Origin: Asterella californica | Lineage: Eukaryota > Streptophyta > Marchantiopsida > Marchantiales > Aytoniaceae | Assembly (NCBI GenBank): GCA_036924285.1 | Contig: JAYKYS010000008.1 | Location: 14,369,001-14,433,000 of the forward strand | Reading direction: 5' to 3' | Length of the DNA stretch: 64,000 bases | Shown here: positions 12,266-25,915 of the stretch, piece by piece | How positions within the stretch are numbered: position 1 is the first letter of the stretch | Layout of the letters: each line of letters opens with the position of its first letter | Program-made: the position numbers and the translations under genes | Notes under the pieces: model-generated | Database searches by the model: none | The model's input: only the letters and a program-made list of their open reading frames with translations | Told to the model about the DNA's origin: nothing

Positions 12266-13690
12266 TCACTTCTCTGATTTTACCTTCAAGGCCCTCTCCA
12301 GTCTCCTTTTCTGTAAAACAACCATCCATAAACTTCTTAAATCACCCACCCGAGAGCATTCAAGCTACGGTTCAAGAGGTGACGTTCCTCCAGGGTATGC
12401 TCAAACCGTTCGACTTGGAGTGACGGAAACTCCCTGAATTACCGTCTATCACTTGACCTAGCTTGCCGGAGACCAAATTGTCAACATATCGAGATCCTTT
12501 CCCTCCTGGGTCCTCCAGAACAAAACATGCTACAGACCTTGAGTCCTGCCGTTGCAATAGACCTTGAGGACTAAAAGGGCAAGACATGGATAAAAACTAT
12601 CAACAAAAGAGGGAAGTGCACCAGAAGGATCTTCAGCTTCCTTAGCTCCAGGAGAAAGCCACCTAGTTACGTTCTTGCTGGTGCATCAAAGCAGGCCTAA
12701 TTACCGACTTACATAGAACAGCAAAGCCGAAGTCAGAGTTACTGAGGGGACAAACAACTGTGTAAACCAAACAAACGGCGGCGCTTATTGCCTACCTGGA
12801 TCGAGGAGCCTGAGTCTTACCCTCCCGGAGGTAGTAGTGAAGATGACCAGAGGTTCAACAAACCGACGAGAAACAGGTTCTGTTCTTTAGCATCATACAC
12901 GCAAGAAACTGCAACATTACGATTTTCAAGACTTCTACCTTCAAGACACTGGGCCGCTCTCTCCTCACAGTATATTGTAGGATTAAATAAGTGAGAGCAA
13001 GATGGTACCTTCATCTCAGCGAGCAACTGCGGCATTTTCTCCATCAGCTCTGCGGTCTTCGCACGCCTGATTTTCGGTACGCGTGGACATTAGTACAAGG
13101 TGAAACAAACATCCCTAAAGACTCAAGTAAGTCATGTAGCACGCGTGAAACTACTTGTCCTCTTACTTTTGTTCCGCCAAACGATCGACCTTGTGGCCCT
13201 TCATGAAAGTCTTCATCTCCTTCCGCGGAGCATCATATGTCCATTCCCTGCAGCCATGTACGCACCTCCATCAATTCCGTTTTCCGACGGTGTAACCAAA
13301 TCTGAGGCAGAAGAATGTGTAAAGGAGAACAAATTCAAGGCAGCTACTTTTAGCTTTGCCTCAGGCAAGCATCTTACTACACTGAATATACTCTCAGCCT
13401 ACAACAGTCTTGCACTGGTACGCTCACACGCGACTGATGAAGTTACATACATTCGGAACCTATCTGCAATAATTCGCATATTCAAAGACCCGATTACGAA
13501 CCCATAACACGGAAGGGACCAAAACTGAACCGGACCCGCCAGATAGAAGGGTTTCTTTTCGAACTTTTGCCCGATGTCGTGCACTGATTGCCAGCGGCTT
13601 CCACCTTCCGTTCGCCCAGTAGCCGTGTACGCCCTTCGCTAGTTCGGACGCCCATTTTGTCAAACCACTTGAAGCTCCGCCAGCTGCCAT
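12266..13690 (-). CDS. mL59-type mitochondrial ribosomal protein, four exons
   Basis: Exons 13690-13536, 13247-13167, 13066-13009 and 12310-12266 join in phase to 113 codons including TGA (112 aa). Every junction is GT-AG. Residues 12-51 hold a W-rich segment and ISARHRAKVRKETLLSG; residues 54-78 WTYDAPRKEM and GHKVDR; residues 89-98 MPQLLAEMK; the basic tail is KRRLERALKVKSEK. This is how I remember a short conserved plant protein carrying the mL59 domain (mitoribosomal large subunit). Its role would be structural, in mitochondrial translation, encoded in the nucleus. ATG 13690 is chosen because conservation starts just after it; an upstream in-frame ATG at 13741 exists. The gene diverges from the OTU gene. 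The gene model is more certain than the name. Confidence 0.75.
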
Positions 13691-15262
13691 GTTCCTGCAA
13701 TCGAATCGATTAACCGCGAAGAGACGAGGAATGTCTTCCAAGCGGCACTGCGTAATGTTGTCGACTTTGCTAATACATTTAGACGCTGGGCCTCGGGAGC
13801 CTTAGCGGCACTGGATTCTGACTCTACATTATTCCCAACTAGATGGGCAGAACAGAACACGGACATGCTAGAAGAGAAAGCTAGAAAATCTCGTCTTTTT
13901 CACGGTAAAAAAAGAAGTCTACTGTGACGAAGGTAAAACACACATTCTGAGCAAATCCGGTGATAGCAGATTGCTCCGTTATCAGATGAGAACATTGAGA
14001 TACCTTCTGACAATCACGTAAACAGTCAGCTGCCGACAGCAAATCTAGTTTGCCCCGATCGACGCGTCAACCAGCAATTTCATCAGATAATCCCAAAGAA
14101 GTACTCTGTGCTGAACCGCGTCGACCTTCAGAAAAGGATCTCCTTGAGCAAGCCCTACCGAGCTACAGTACATTAAAACGTGTCCAGAAAATCTGTTGAC
14201 CGGTAAAGGTTCTCCTCAACCGGTTAGCTGATATTCCGGTTGTGATTATAGCGTCCTAACTGTGATAGCCGGTAACCTTACTCCTAACCTCACTTATAAC
14301 CTTTAATTAGGACCCAGTGAGGCCCCGATCTTTTCTCTCAAAATGGCGACTGGGTTTTTTGAACCAAGAGCATCCCTTCCTCAATTAGGGCAACTTGTTT
14401 ACCAAAGCCAAAGCGTTACATAATCTCTCCCTGTTCTGGAAAAATCGATGGAAAGCTTTCACTCCCTAGTGCATAAGAGTATATGATAAGACAAGGATGT
14501 ATACAGCAACATTTCTGCATTTTACTTGTTTCATGAATTCTGCTTATCCAGTTTAACCGTCGTCTAACCGGCTAAACCGGTTAACCGGGACTGGACCGTG
14601 CCTGTGCCTAATCATACAGATTGTATCTTATAAATGAGATAATCAGTATCATGAGTAAGTTAACTGTCGTTCAATATTTGCGATAAACTCTCAACCCTCA
14701 ATGTATATGACGGGGTCCTTCATTTCATTCTAATCTCTGTCTAGCAGCCTTGAAACTTAGAGACGACATATCTGTCCATGGAATGAGTTCAAGTAGTTGG
14801 AAACTTCATCAGATCGGAAGGAGGAGAGCCTAGGAGCAAACAATTGGGATTGCTCTCTGAAACCACCTGGAGGATCTCCCCGCAAAGCTAAGAATTAAAC
14901 TACAGAACTGAGGTGTCGAGTTCTTCTTAGATGCTTTACGGCAGAAAGCGATGACTCGTGCAGACAGAGAGGTATAGTTCTTGTTTCCCACATGCAAATG
15001 TCAAATTTGCTCTTCCACTGGATTGTAAATCATTTCTTCCTCCTATGCGCTACTTTCTGCTATTGTCTGGAACTAGTTGCTTTAGATTGTTTCGAAGCTT
15101 ATTTCGTTGTTTTCAGCGTTGCGTCAGTTTCTCGCAGAGCGAACGGTTGCTGTTGAGGTGGATAAATGGTGTTATTTCGATTTGGATTGCAGAACTGCGT
15201 GACTGGTGTTTGCTTGGAGCAACTTAAGTGTTAAAGTGTTATTCAATTCCAATCAACCCGCC
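13691..15262. promoter_or_regulatory. Shared upstream region of two divergent genes
   Basis: About 1.57 kb separates the two divergent start codons and must hold both promoters and 5' untranslated regions. I see repeated ACCGGTTA/TAACCGGT-type motifs at 14200-14280 and 14540-14590 but no clear TATA box for either gene. A 89-codon reading frame at 14958 is not credible as a gene. Confidence 0.45.
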
Positions 15263-18200
15263 ATGGGGCCACCTAAAGCTCGTAAGACGCAAACCAACAA
15301 CACTAGGGTTTGTTTCTGCAACAACCATCTGCCTCTGTCATGTTCTTTTGCCGCCCGTATTCCCATGTCCAAATCGAGCTACAAAAACTGGCAAGATAGA
15401 TTCTTCACAGTTTTGTCGTAAGTGAATGTTCCAATAAACTGGAAAGAAGTGACTAACGGAATTATGGATGTGACTGTACACAGAACAAGCCCAAAGGTGG
15501 AGGAGCAAGAGAAAATGGAAAGATGAACCAGCAGTTGGCTCCCTTGGGCCTCAAAGTTGTGAATATGACTGGTGATGGCAACTGTTTCTTCAGGTGGTTT
15601 CTCTGGATACTGCTCTGACTGTGCGTATATGTCTTAGATAGTTACAAATTTTCAACCTCACGACGCCACATGCACCTTTACATTTCGACCGGCCTTTATT
15701 TGAAACAGAAGTTAGGTATTCATAATACTTGGTTCGACTCCACGAATCTTAAATTGCTTTCAGGGTTGCAAAATTCGTGTGGTTATGTAAGGTAACTCCA
15801 ACGCGAGAGACTGCCAGCAGTGCATATGCTTCTGTACAGAGGCCTCTCTCTTTGAGCTCGTAGTGTGTGGATGTTTTAGGTTTTTGAACCATAGGGGCTC
15901 ACTGCCGATTGCGAAAATCGTGGACCAAGATGAATGGACAGAGTATGATGAGGAGCCTTAGTACAACTTTTGCTGTAAACAAAAAAGGTTTAGGTCTGGA
16001 GAGGTCACCAGTAGCTGAGGCTCGAGCTTGGTACTCGAGTCTCTTTGACATTTGTCGATTATTCTAGGCAAAATTGTTTGAAAGATGGGACGGAACTAAA
16101 AGAGTAACTGGTATTCATGTTGTGTGTTTATCAGCTTCTTAACATACCTAACAAAGTATTGTTGACGACAGAGCATACATCTGCAACATTTGGAGTCGAA
16201 TATACATCTGAACGGTCATTTTTCTGTTTCTGGAGACATAGGGCAATAGCTGATCAGCTTGAAGGAAATGAAGGGGAACATGCTAAATATCGACGAATGG
16301 TAGTTGGCTACCTAGAGGTATAATGTCTTCCGACCTACTATGAGGGGTTTAGGTTAGCGTTCTATCTCTTGCTCTTGTTTAAAAGTGACACATGTCCAAG
16401 TGGTCCACGTGTACTAAGGACGGATTGTCGCCAGTTAAGTCTAAGCTCCAGTCTGTCAGACATTGGCAAAGTGAGAGTTGCAACAAGATGTCCAGCATTT
16501 TCGTTTGTACTGCATGAGACTCGTTTATGCCGGGTAGCTGTAATGCCAGTGCGTTTGTCAGTTGATAAATCATGTCTGATATGAAGCTTCCTCCTGTTCT
16601 TGTAGTCCTAGTGCTGTATGAGCGAGGGGTAACGAATATGCAAATTAGTTTCACATATTGCTGCTCATTACCGTCCCCACATCTGTTTGATACGGAGAAC
16701 GGGAAAGGTTTTCCAATTGTCAAAGAATTATTCTAAACACCCGTCACTTTGAAATATGGGGAATTTGATTGCTACACAGCGTTGTGCATTTATATTATAT
16801 AGATCTTATACGTCAGCTTGGGTGTAGCTGTCCTTTTTATATTTCAATATGTCTGTTTAGGAGCATAAACCAGATTTTGAGCCGTTTCTGGAGGATGAGA
16901 CGACATTCGATCAGTACTGCAGCAACATGAGGCAGGATGGAACTTGGGCGGGTCATATGGAACTCCAAGCTATGTCATTAGCAACAAGATGCAACATCTG
17001 CATACACAGGGTAATTAGCGTAGGTTTGAACTTAGAAGTGCTTTTCATGGTTCATGGAATACATGAATAAATATTTGTAAAAGGTCCAGTTAAACTGAAT
17101 AGCTCTCATTTTTGTGTTGTAAGTGGACCTGGATGTCGTTACGAGATCGTTGACTGGGCAGCGACAGTTGAAGAGAGACAACAAGAATAAGACCAGTTCA
17201 TAGACCCAAGAGACACTGAAATGCACTATTCCTAGGCACTGCCAGCTAAGTAGCTACTTCTATAGATGATCAAACATTGTTCGTCAGTCATCAGCAGTGC
17301 TTCTTCGTATGTACTGTATACTCTTATCCTGCAGATACAGTTCTCATTCAAGGACATCACCGAATAAAGTAAAAAAATATCTTAGCGTATATCCACCCCG
17401 TCTTTCTAGTTGCCATTTATCTTCTCTGATTTTCAAATTCACCGGTTACCTTACTGTATGTGGGTAGTTCTTGCTTCTCGCTGTTAACCACATAGGCTGA
17501 CATATACAGACCTCTGCTCCAGTTAGTTATGAGCCGGTATAAATATTGCTTGCAAGTGTGTGATAGTACTGTTTTCTTGCACAAGCAGATTATGTTCCCA
17601 CGCTGGCAGATTCTGAACTTCCGAGATCCAGGCACTCCAGTACTCCAACTGTAAGTGGTGTATTACTCAAACCAACCACAAAACATTAAATCGGTCCCCA
17701 CTTGAGATACCAGTTATCTAACAGTTTGGTACGACGGCTGGCTCTATAAGATTCAGCGCGCTCTCTCTCTCCACCAGTTGGAGTTGACGTAATTAGACGC
17801 TAGGTGTGTATAATATGCATCGTCCCTCGGCATCTGGGAGTAGTTGCTTTTCTGAAGATGGAAGTGCTGCATGGTCAGCCTCAACTGGGATGACGGTTGG
17901 CTGGTTATCTGGAAATGCACTGAAGTCCTAAGCGAACGCTGACGAGTATTCATCTTTGCGATATCCAGACTTGGTTCTCAGTGGAGTTAGAAATGGGGCA
18001 AACTGTTACAGCTTTTTTGGAAATGTATATCAGTCTATGCTGAGTTGGAGAAAGTGATATGCCTGCATTTGCATAGTCTCTTAGATGGTATGAAATCACC
18101 AAAAAGTGTTGTATCAGGTCGCAAAAGAGAACTTCATCTAGTCATTGCGGAGATGTAATTTTTTTCATGTGCTGGGTAGAGAACTGGGCAATCTATTAGT

Positions 18201-20497
18201 TCCCCACTGAGTGAGGACAAGGGGGACTTTGCTGACTCAGTAGGGAACTAACTGTTCTTGTGAACCGAACAGTTGTCTGGTTTTTAGTCATTCGTACCTT
18301 AAGTGTCCAAGTTTGCCTGCATTGCATTGACTTGAGCGTACGCCAGAATGATCGGGCATGATTGGCAGATCATATCATGCTGAGGAGCATTATAACAGTG
18401 TCCGTCTGATTGACGATGATGGCTCAGGCCCTCCTAGACTTGAAACAGTCAAGGTGCGTACGCTTTTAATCGGACAGTAGACGTCAAGAGAATAGTTATG
18501 TTCGATGATATTAGAACCTTGTCTTTAAAGAAAGCTTTACTGCATCGACAGCGTTTACCCTGATAACCCTTTTCCATGACTCTGGCACCTGTTGATCCCA
18601 GGCGGCTACTAAGATGGTCAATGAACCACCACCTGCAAAGGATCGGAAGAAGCACGGAACGAAAGCTACAAAAGTTGAAGGGATATCATCTGCAACAGTT
18701 AAAGTTGTAATGGCAGGGTCTGGTCACACAGATCCAGCCTATGTAAACCAAGTAAGGACATCCTCTTGCATCGGGTGGTTTAAGTTTTTTGCACCTAAAA
18801 GATTTTCGTTTGGTTTTTGTGCCAGCAGCTAATTTGTCGTAATGATGTTTCAATCACAGGTATTGGATGAAGTGCATGGTGACATATCATCTGCAATAGA
18901 GATCCTTATAGCTGAAAAGAAGTCCAGTGGGGAAATTTGTCAATCAGCGAAAGGCGTTGCAGAAACTCTGTCGAGTGGGGATGTAGACGGTATTGACTTC
19001 ATATCTTGATTGAGCTAGAGATATTTATGTCAAGTTGTTTATGGAAAGGTCTTGTAAGCAGGAGATGGACGAATGTCCATATGAGACCCGAGAAGGACTG
19101 AGCTAACCATCAACCGCAGACTTTGAATCAGTTACGCCCAGTATTAAAACTCAGTTTCTGTCACTTTAGTGGACGAAATATAAGCAGCCATGCGTGACGG
19201 TGCCACTGAGTAGGACGTCAGACGTATGCTCACTTTCATCGTCCATACCTTTCAAAGTACACACACTGAGTAGTGTGGGATATATTCGGTCCAGCGGTCC
19301 ATGTGGATTGCTAGCAGCGCAATGCAAGAACTATCCACTTACCGTTAAGGTAGCCGATGTAATGTGGCATTAGAGAGAAGATTGTTTAGCGGCTAATCCT
19401 TGTGTTAATTCTGGATGTGTTTGTCATTCAGGATCGACGACTGATAACAGTTCGCCTCTGTATGAACCTGACCTTGAACCGGTCAGTCTGCTCGTCAAGG
19501 AGGTTGAGGGTATCTCAGATGATGAGTCGAAGACAAAGCCTTCCAGATCAAAGAAGTCAGAGACTGGAAGCACATCAAGACCGGTAAGTCTCGATGTCAA
19601 AGTTAGTTTGCAAAGTACTATACACTATCTTCAGCAATATCTTATTTCTAAACGGACGTCAGTTTGCGGTGATGCTTCTATCGTCCCACATCATCGAATT
19701 CTTCCCCGATTAGCTTCCCTTCCACCTGGTTTCAGAGAGCAAGTCATTTAGACTCCTTGAGAAGGGGGCCATGCTTTTGGAGAATCATATCACTCTAGTT
19801 GGATTGGCTGTCTTTGACAGTGGCAACATGTATCACGCTTTTCAGCACTAGTACGCACTCTGTATAGTTATATCCAGTATAAGTGCTCCAGTTGGTGAAT
19901 TCGCGAAAGAAATATGGACTGAGTTTGTAGTCTTCTGATAAAACGGATCTCCATAGCTCTGTTGACTATAACAAAGGTTTTATAGTAAAACTAATTTGTG
20001 CCAGTTTTACGATAATAGCTTGAATTAATAGCTTACTAGCTTGAATTCTCACATGTCTACTTACAGGTTGTTTCCCGAAATAAGGCTTGCCTCTGTGGCT
20101 CCAAGAAGAAGTACAAAGCATGCTGTGGTGCCGTACACCACAAACCTGTTGTTGCTATTCTAACAAGGTGAGTTTCTAGCACTGTTGGGTAAAGCACTTT
20201 TCAGGCTTTTCCTCAAGAAGTCCGTCCGAGGAGGTAAGTGGGATCGCGAGTGGGCTCTTTCTATGCCGGATCAGGATGCTACAGAAATAATCGTAGGATG
20301 CTTACTGGTGTCACCTGGCTAAGTACTTACATAACATCTGCGGTTGCTTTCCTTTTGCCAGTGGGCCAGAAGGAACATTATCGAACAAAGCAAGAAAGGA
20401 TAGATCCAAGGCTGCCAAGGCTGCAACACCGGTCGACGGTTCCTCGGACAGATCTTCACACGCTAAAGAGGTAGATTTAGGTGTTCTCTGTATCTAA
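15263..20497 (+). CDS. OTU7: OTU-domain cysteine deubiquitinase with SEC-C motif, eleven exons
   Basis: Exons 15263-15307, 15484-15593, 16242-16317, 16861-17010, 17589-17650, 18369-18453, 18602-18751, 18860-18989, 19432-19583, 20067-20167 and 20362-20497 splice in phase to 399 codons including TAA (398 aa). All introns are GT-AG. The OTU catalytic motif TGDGNCFFR gives Asp46 and Cys49; the catalytic His is His155 in EHYNSV. Residues about 205-246 look UBA-like and a SEC-C zinc motif (CLCGSKKKYKACCG) lies at 328-341. The order OTU, UBA-like, SEC-C and the tail VDLGVLCI match plant OTU7-type and animal OTUD3-type proteins. It would remove ubiquitin from substrates in the cytoplasm or nucleus. 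All key residues are intact. ATG 15263 is the first in the exon that joins in phase; an upstream in-frame start at 15206 is possible. Confidence 0.9.
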
Positions 20498-23400
20498 ACT
20501 TGGGTTGGAACTTGGGTTGGTGGAATTTCATTTTGTTGAAGTCTGGTTATCCTCCATTATTGAACGTAAAGGAACTATTGAACTTCTACGTTGGAGTCCA
20601 CAAGAAGGACGAATCTACCGGGCAGATCGTCTTTGAAGTAGCCACCCGAGTGATATTATTGAAAAACTAAGCACGGAATCTGTTTTGAATTGCCAAGGTC
20701 GTCAAATTGCTGAAGACCGATAAGGCCAAACCATGTTATATACAGGAAAAGTGTCTTCTTCCCTCAAACTGTAGCCCTGTAAACACATAGTTTGGCATAA
20801 AGAATGCAGAGGACGTTTACACTCGCCCCTCCCGGATGCATGTACCATGTTACTCATAGTACGGTGGACCAACAATATATGGATCGAACTGAGATGCGAT
20901 AAGTTGTCAGGGGGATCGACTCCAGGAGGCGCGTTAGAGGTCGTACTCTTTGGTGGGGTAACTTTTAGGTCCGTCGGAACTTGGTTTTCCAGTTGGTAAT
21001 CTGTTCCAACTGTTGCAACATATTGGGACTGGTATGGAGGAATTGTTCCCTTAACGCAGGACACAAGTGATGAAGCATCTCATTGTGACCTGAGGATCTT
21101 TACATCGGCGTTCAGCAAGTTTTACAAGCAACGCTCAGGTCATGGTAGAGTTCCTATTCCAAAGAACTACTCGCAGTCCTAGTCGTTTATCACAAAATCT
21201 AACATTAAACAATACCGAATAAGGGCGTGGAACCAATCAAGGTGTCGTAGCTTTGCATCGTCTTGATGAGGTCGAATGTACTCACACATTTTAGGCAGAG
21301 TAGTTTTTCTCAGCTGCAAGATATGGAAGAACTGACATGTTGCAGCTTCTGGAACAATTCATGTCAGCCAAGGAATGCACTTGCTACTGCTTATGGTTGC
21401 TCACTCTAGTCGGAGTCATTCGGACGATAAAGTATCGATGGTTTCGCAGGCCAATGAGGCTCAGATGGGGTTTACATAACATAAGACCAAGCCAGCGCAG
21501 CACCTAAAACAAAGTAATACCAGTAGTTGACTTCCTCTCGCGTTTTATTAGTCTGTGCTAGGCAGCTAAGCGCGTAGCCAAACTCAAGGTTGAAACCGCA
21601 ACGTATCATGTGACGCCCCCCTCAGACAGTCCTCATGCCCTTTTAAGATAATCCGTCCGATGAACCTCCTAAAGTGTGACCACCTCTCACAAATCTACAG
21701 TCCATCCTTTCATTGTTAAGTTGTTTGAAACCGTAACAAGGATATGAACGTTTCAAGTATCTGGATCTTTTAGGTCTGGAGACTTTGATGCTACAATCGA
21801 TGTTTAGGAATGTTTCCAAACCTGGGTTTTGAGAAGTAGCGGTTTTTCAGCATTCAGACATGGTGGGATCATGTTTTGGATGTTATAGGTGATAAATAGT
21901 TTAGAGTAGGAAATTCTGGAGAAAATTTTGTGTTTTCCGAGATGTTGAATTATTGTGATTCAACTTCGATTCTGAAAATCATGGGGAGAATCAACTTTGG
22001 GGTTATTAAAACCTCGATTCTGAGCCGGGGTTTCATAATATGCTCGTCACAGATAACGTCATTTGTCCATATGAGTACATCATCATTTTTTACATTCTAG
22101 GTATTGTTAATGTTCCACTTGCGAATTCTTTGCCACTGTGCAAAGTCGTAGACTTTAAACCATGCAAAGCTTTGTTGGGAATAATTAAAGAAATACTTAC
22201 TGGGTATTTACGTTGTCGTGATGTAGATGAACTCAATAAGTAGATATGAAGTGTCCTTATTAGGTTTTCTAAGTAAGATAAGAATCATAATTAACACTTT
22301 ATACAATGATCTAGAGATAAATTGGATATTATGTCATTAGGTAAAGCTAGTGTATTGGTCTGTGAATCATAATTGAAATTCGTAGTAAAAAGTGTACGGG
22401 TCATTTTTTACTTTCGGTCATTTTTTCGTAAAACCAAAGAAGTCAATGTAATTGGATGCATATCATTATATATTTTTTGCATAGCAAGAAGCGGGTTAAG
22501 CTCGTGACATGAGAGAAGCTGGTAACCAGATCCATGGAGGACCCCGTAGCCCAATCATCACATCCAAAGTAGGACTATCACTCTCACTCTCCATCTCTTT
22601 CAGTTAGTGGTGTTACGAACAAATATATTCTTATTTGAACACGTATATCTCCCCAAGTTCGTTACCAAGAACACTAGTCGTGCGATGCAAAAATCTTGTT
22701 TGCTCTTCTGCCTGAGAACTCACTACCATTCCCTTTTCTACTCATAGATTGTCTCAAATTGGACGTACACTCAACGCTATCCTCAACCCTTCACATTCTG
22801 AGATTATGACAGTCCTTCCTATTGGTGATATCAATCTCCTTCTGATTCTTATCATTTTCTCTCTCAAACATTTTGCTCCTAGGTTCACTATCATTATCGT
22901 TAATTCTACTCCAAATCTCTATCATACTGTTGTCCGTCTCAATAAGTTGACTGCTCATTGTACAACTCGATCCATTCATGTTCAAGGTGGGTGGGTTGGT
23001 TATGCAAGTTCAGGTTCTGATCACTCTCCATTGGTTGATGTGTTGCTGTCACATTCTCCATCCTTGCGTTGAGCCATCTGCACTGTTGTCTTCCTTGTTG
23101 TCTGCTACGGGCATTCTTTTCCCATTGATGAAATTCCACTGAGGTACCAATTCTATCATTCTCTGAAGAAAATATTTGTCTTTTTCCAACCATCTTTTTC
23201 TGATCTGTTCTTATCTTCAGCTCGTATTTTCACCTCCCTTTTCGCTTTTGCCACAAACGTCATTATGAACATATATTATTTTTTCTCCTGAAATGCATTT
23301 TATTCCACTCAAGCCACGTCTCTCTTGTGATGTGTTCTAACAAACAAAGTTCCACCGGTGATTGCTTGGTCAATTATTTCTAATAGCCTATTGTAGGCGT

Positions 23401-23974
23401 TAGTAGGGTATACACGAGTTGTAGATCAAAGTCAAGCCAACGTTAATAGGAGTAGTATCAAATACTTAGCAAAAGATGATAATTATAAGTATTTGGACTC
23501 TGTATTATAAGTCTCGGATGTTGTACCGATTCGTTGTCTCAGATATCCATGTGGTCAATATAGTTTTGATATCCGGAAGATCCAAGTTATAGTCACTCGA
23601 GATAGAAGGTTAGCATATGATTTTGGTCTTAATATATTACAATTGAGATCAAATAGATGGGTCGGATATCTGTTGTCTTACTATTTGAGATTATAACAGT
23701 TCCGATGTGGAGTAGTTAGGCAGTTTTAACCATTTCAGATCTCCTAGTTGTGCGTGGACTTGTAACCATTTCCGATTGCTCTTTTAGAGAGACCACGACC
23801 TCGAGGGTCATTATTGAAGAATCATAAATGTACATGGGATTTCATAATTTTAATGTATAAAAGAGATTGCAGTTTTCCAGGACATAACGTAACTGTCAAC
23901 AAACAATGTGAATATGTACAAGAATCTGATTGCAATTGTATAGAAAAACACTAAATTTATGATCAATACTGTTA
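20498..23974. other. Intergenic sequence after the OTU gene
   Basis: Holds the OTU 3' untranslated region. A 120-codon minus-strand frame at 20702-21064 contains a proline-rich stretch (VPTDLKVTPPKSTTSNAPPG) but shows no family resemblance and no convincing splice links. From 21700 on the sequence is AT-rich with no gene I can support. Confidence 0.4.
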
Positions 23975-24462
23975 GTCAGAGAGATGTGTTCGACGTCTGA
24001 GATGAGCGCACATGGTAGAATATATTAGCGATCATGCTGGAGAACTAAATAGTACAAGCATCCAGTTCACAACAAAGAGAAATTGTGATGCACGTACAAT
24101 AAAAGAGCAGATTCAGAGAAAAACACAGAGACAAAAGTAATGACAATAGAGGCACATGAGAAAGTTTCTTGGTGGTCAGAAGCGGAGACTGAGAGAGAAA
24201 TAGAAGAAGAATATGGAGTCAGAGAGATGTGTCCGGCGTCAGAGATGAGTGCACATGGTAGAACATATTGACGATCATGCTGGAGATTTCAATAGTACAA
24301 ATATCCGGTTCACAACAAAGAGAAACTGTGAGTGCACGCAGAATAAAGGAGCAGATTCAGAGAAAAACATAGAGACAAAAGTAGTGACAATAGAAGCGCA
24401 TGAGAGAAGTTTCTTGGTGGTCGAAAGAGGAGACTGAGAGAAAAATAGAAGAAGAATACGGA
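23975..24462. repeat. 243-bp direct tandem duplication
   Basis: Two copies starting GTCAGAGAGATGTGT at 23975 and 24218, about 90 percent identical by eye, both running to AGAAGAAGAATAYGGAGT. Coding potential differs between copies, so it is read as non-coding. Confidence 0.88.
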
Positions 24463-25120
24463 GTGGAGTATTTCTTGAAACACATTTCACATTATCAAGA
24501 GGAAAGATCAGAACGAAACGACATCATGAAAATATGAAAAGAAACGCCAGAAGAACATGTAAACACTTTAACGATGTCGGCAATCTTGTATGCATCGCGG
24601 TTGTGTCATAGAGCGTCGATTTCAAGGTTCAACATAGTCGTCCCAAAGATGCTCATGGAGTGAAATATTGACTTTTGATCTACTTTCATGTCTCCATTCT
24701 CATTGCATCAAGTGGTATAGCTCGGCCTTTCATTTATTTCCTTTGGACGTTTCATAACAAAGTTCTGAAATTTGAAAGATAGGAAAAATAAACTAGGTGT
24801 AATAGTACGCATTTGCGTAAGTAGAAATTTAGTAAAAGTTACTAGAAAGTTATAGTAGTAAGTGAGTAATGTACTAACTTAAGGAACTTCCATGAGGACT
24901 GAGGTTGCTTCACAAGGAAGTAGACGGGTAACTTCATGAGAAAGTTAAAGGTTACTTTGTGATAAAAGTAGACAACTAACTTCAAGAAGAAGCCTTGTAC
25001 ACTCTAGACTATAAATACCAAGACTTGTGGTTAGCTCTGGCATCCAGAGTTTCTCTCTATTCTGAGTTGTCCTCTAAGCTTTGCTTCCTATTTCCTCTCC
25101 TTGATTCTTGATCTTTTACA
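24463..25120 (+). other. AT-rich stretch with an LTR-like promoter region
   Basis: Downstream of a TGTAATAGTACG at about 24798 the sequence resembles an LTR U3 with repeated AACTTCATGAGAA-type motifs and a TATAAATA box at 25010-25017, followed by a transcript-like segment that leads into a dispersed repeat. No partner LTR or primer-binding site is seen, so this is only a possible solo or degraded LTR. Confidence 0.3.
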
Positions 25121-25915
25121 CTATGTCTTAGCTTGTCGACGTTCACCGGTATTTGTGATTCCTAACGCTATACTAAGAATGCAAGGGGTCTGATTGGTCA
25201 TAATATGAGATAACTTCACATATTGTGAATTGACGTAAGGGAGATGGTTAAAGGGTCAACTTGTATATGTGATCTGTCGGTGCATGTTTGAGAGATTGAG
25301 ACGTCCAATTCATGCGTATAAGATATCATTGGGTTCGTATCTGTGCATGCAACACATAAACTAAGATGATTCGTGAAGAGACGAATCGTGTTATGTGTTC
25401 TGAGACATAGAGAGGGAAGATTTAGAGTGTTTCAGTTGTCTGTGAAGAAGAGTTGGACTATTCAGATCATTCTGGAGTCCAATCTTGCTATCCTTAGATC
25501 CATCGAGATCAAAATATCGAGTTCTTCATAAAATTGAAGACGTTACAAAGTTCCTTTGACGATTTGGGAGATGTGAGGCAGATTGACTCATATGAGAAAG
25601 TTTTCATCCATTTCTATTCACCTACTACCCAAGAAAAAATAAGATAAACCACATTAAAAAACAATAAGCCTTATTTGTCCCTTTGCATTTACCATCCAGA
25701 TTTTTTCACTATGCAATTCAAGCGGACTTGGCTTTTTTTTACACATTGTTTAAAACGAGGAGCAAATCCACCTTCGTGCCCACGGTGACCCTCAAGTCTT
25801 TCTTCGCGATCGGGGGATCAAGCTCTTCATTCATGATGTCAATGCAATCAAGGAGTCTTCATTTGCGCACAAGAGAAGACCGTCTGTGGATTGATTGTTG
25901 TGTTGGATGAGACGA
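25121..25915 (+). repeat. Old dispersed repeat, copy 1
   Basis: Shares CTTAGCTTRTCGAYG, GCTATACTAAGARTGCAAGG, TTGACGTAAG and ATGCAATCAAGGAG-type blocks in the same order with 27251-27958. Stops in every frame. Possibly the untranslated interior of a degraded retroelement. Confidence 0.7.

Noticed and set aside
13100..13507. 135-codon plus-strand frame starting MKQTSLKT
   Set aside because: It lies antisense to exons and introns of the mL59-like gene, whose spliced product is far more convincing.
14958..15227. 89-codon frame upstream of the OTU gene
   Set aside because: Composition is random-looking, and it falls in the probable 5' untranslated region.
20702..21064. 120-codon minus-strand frame as a gene
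   Set aside because: No family resemblance, no flanking exons and close to the end of the OTU gene; kept only as a note.
22749..23072. 107-codon frame MSQIGRTLN
   Set aside because: Leu/Ile/Ser-rich reading of pyrimidine-rich DNA without motifs or homologues that I know.
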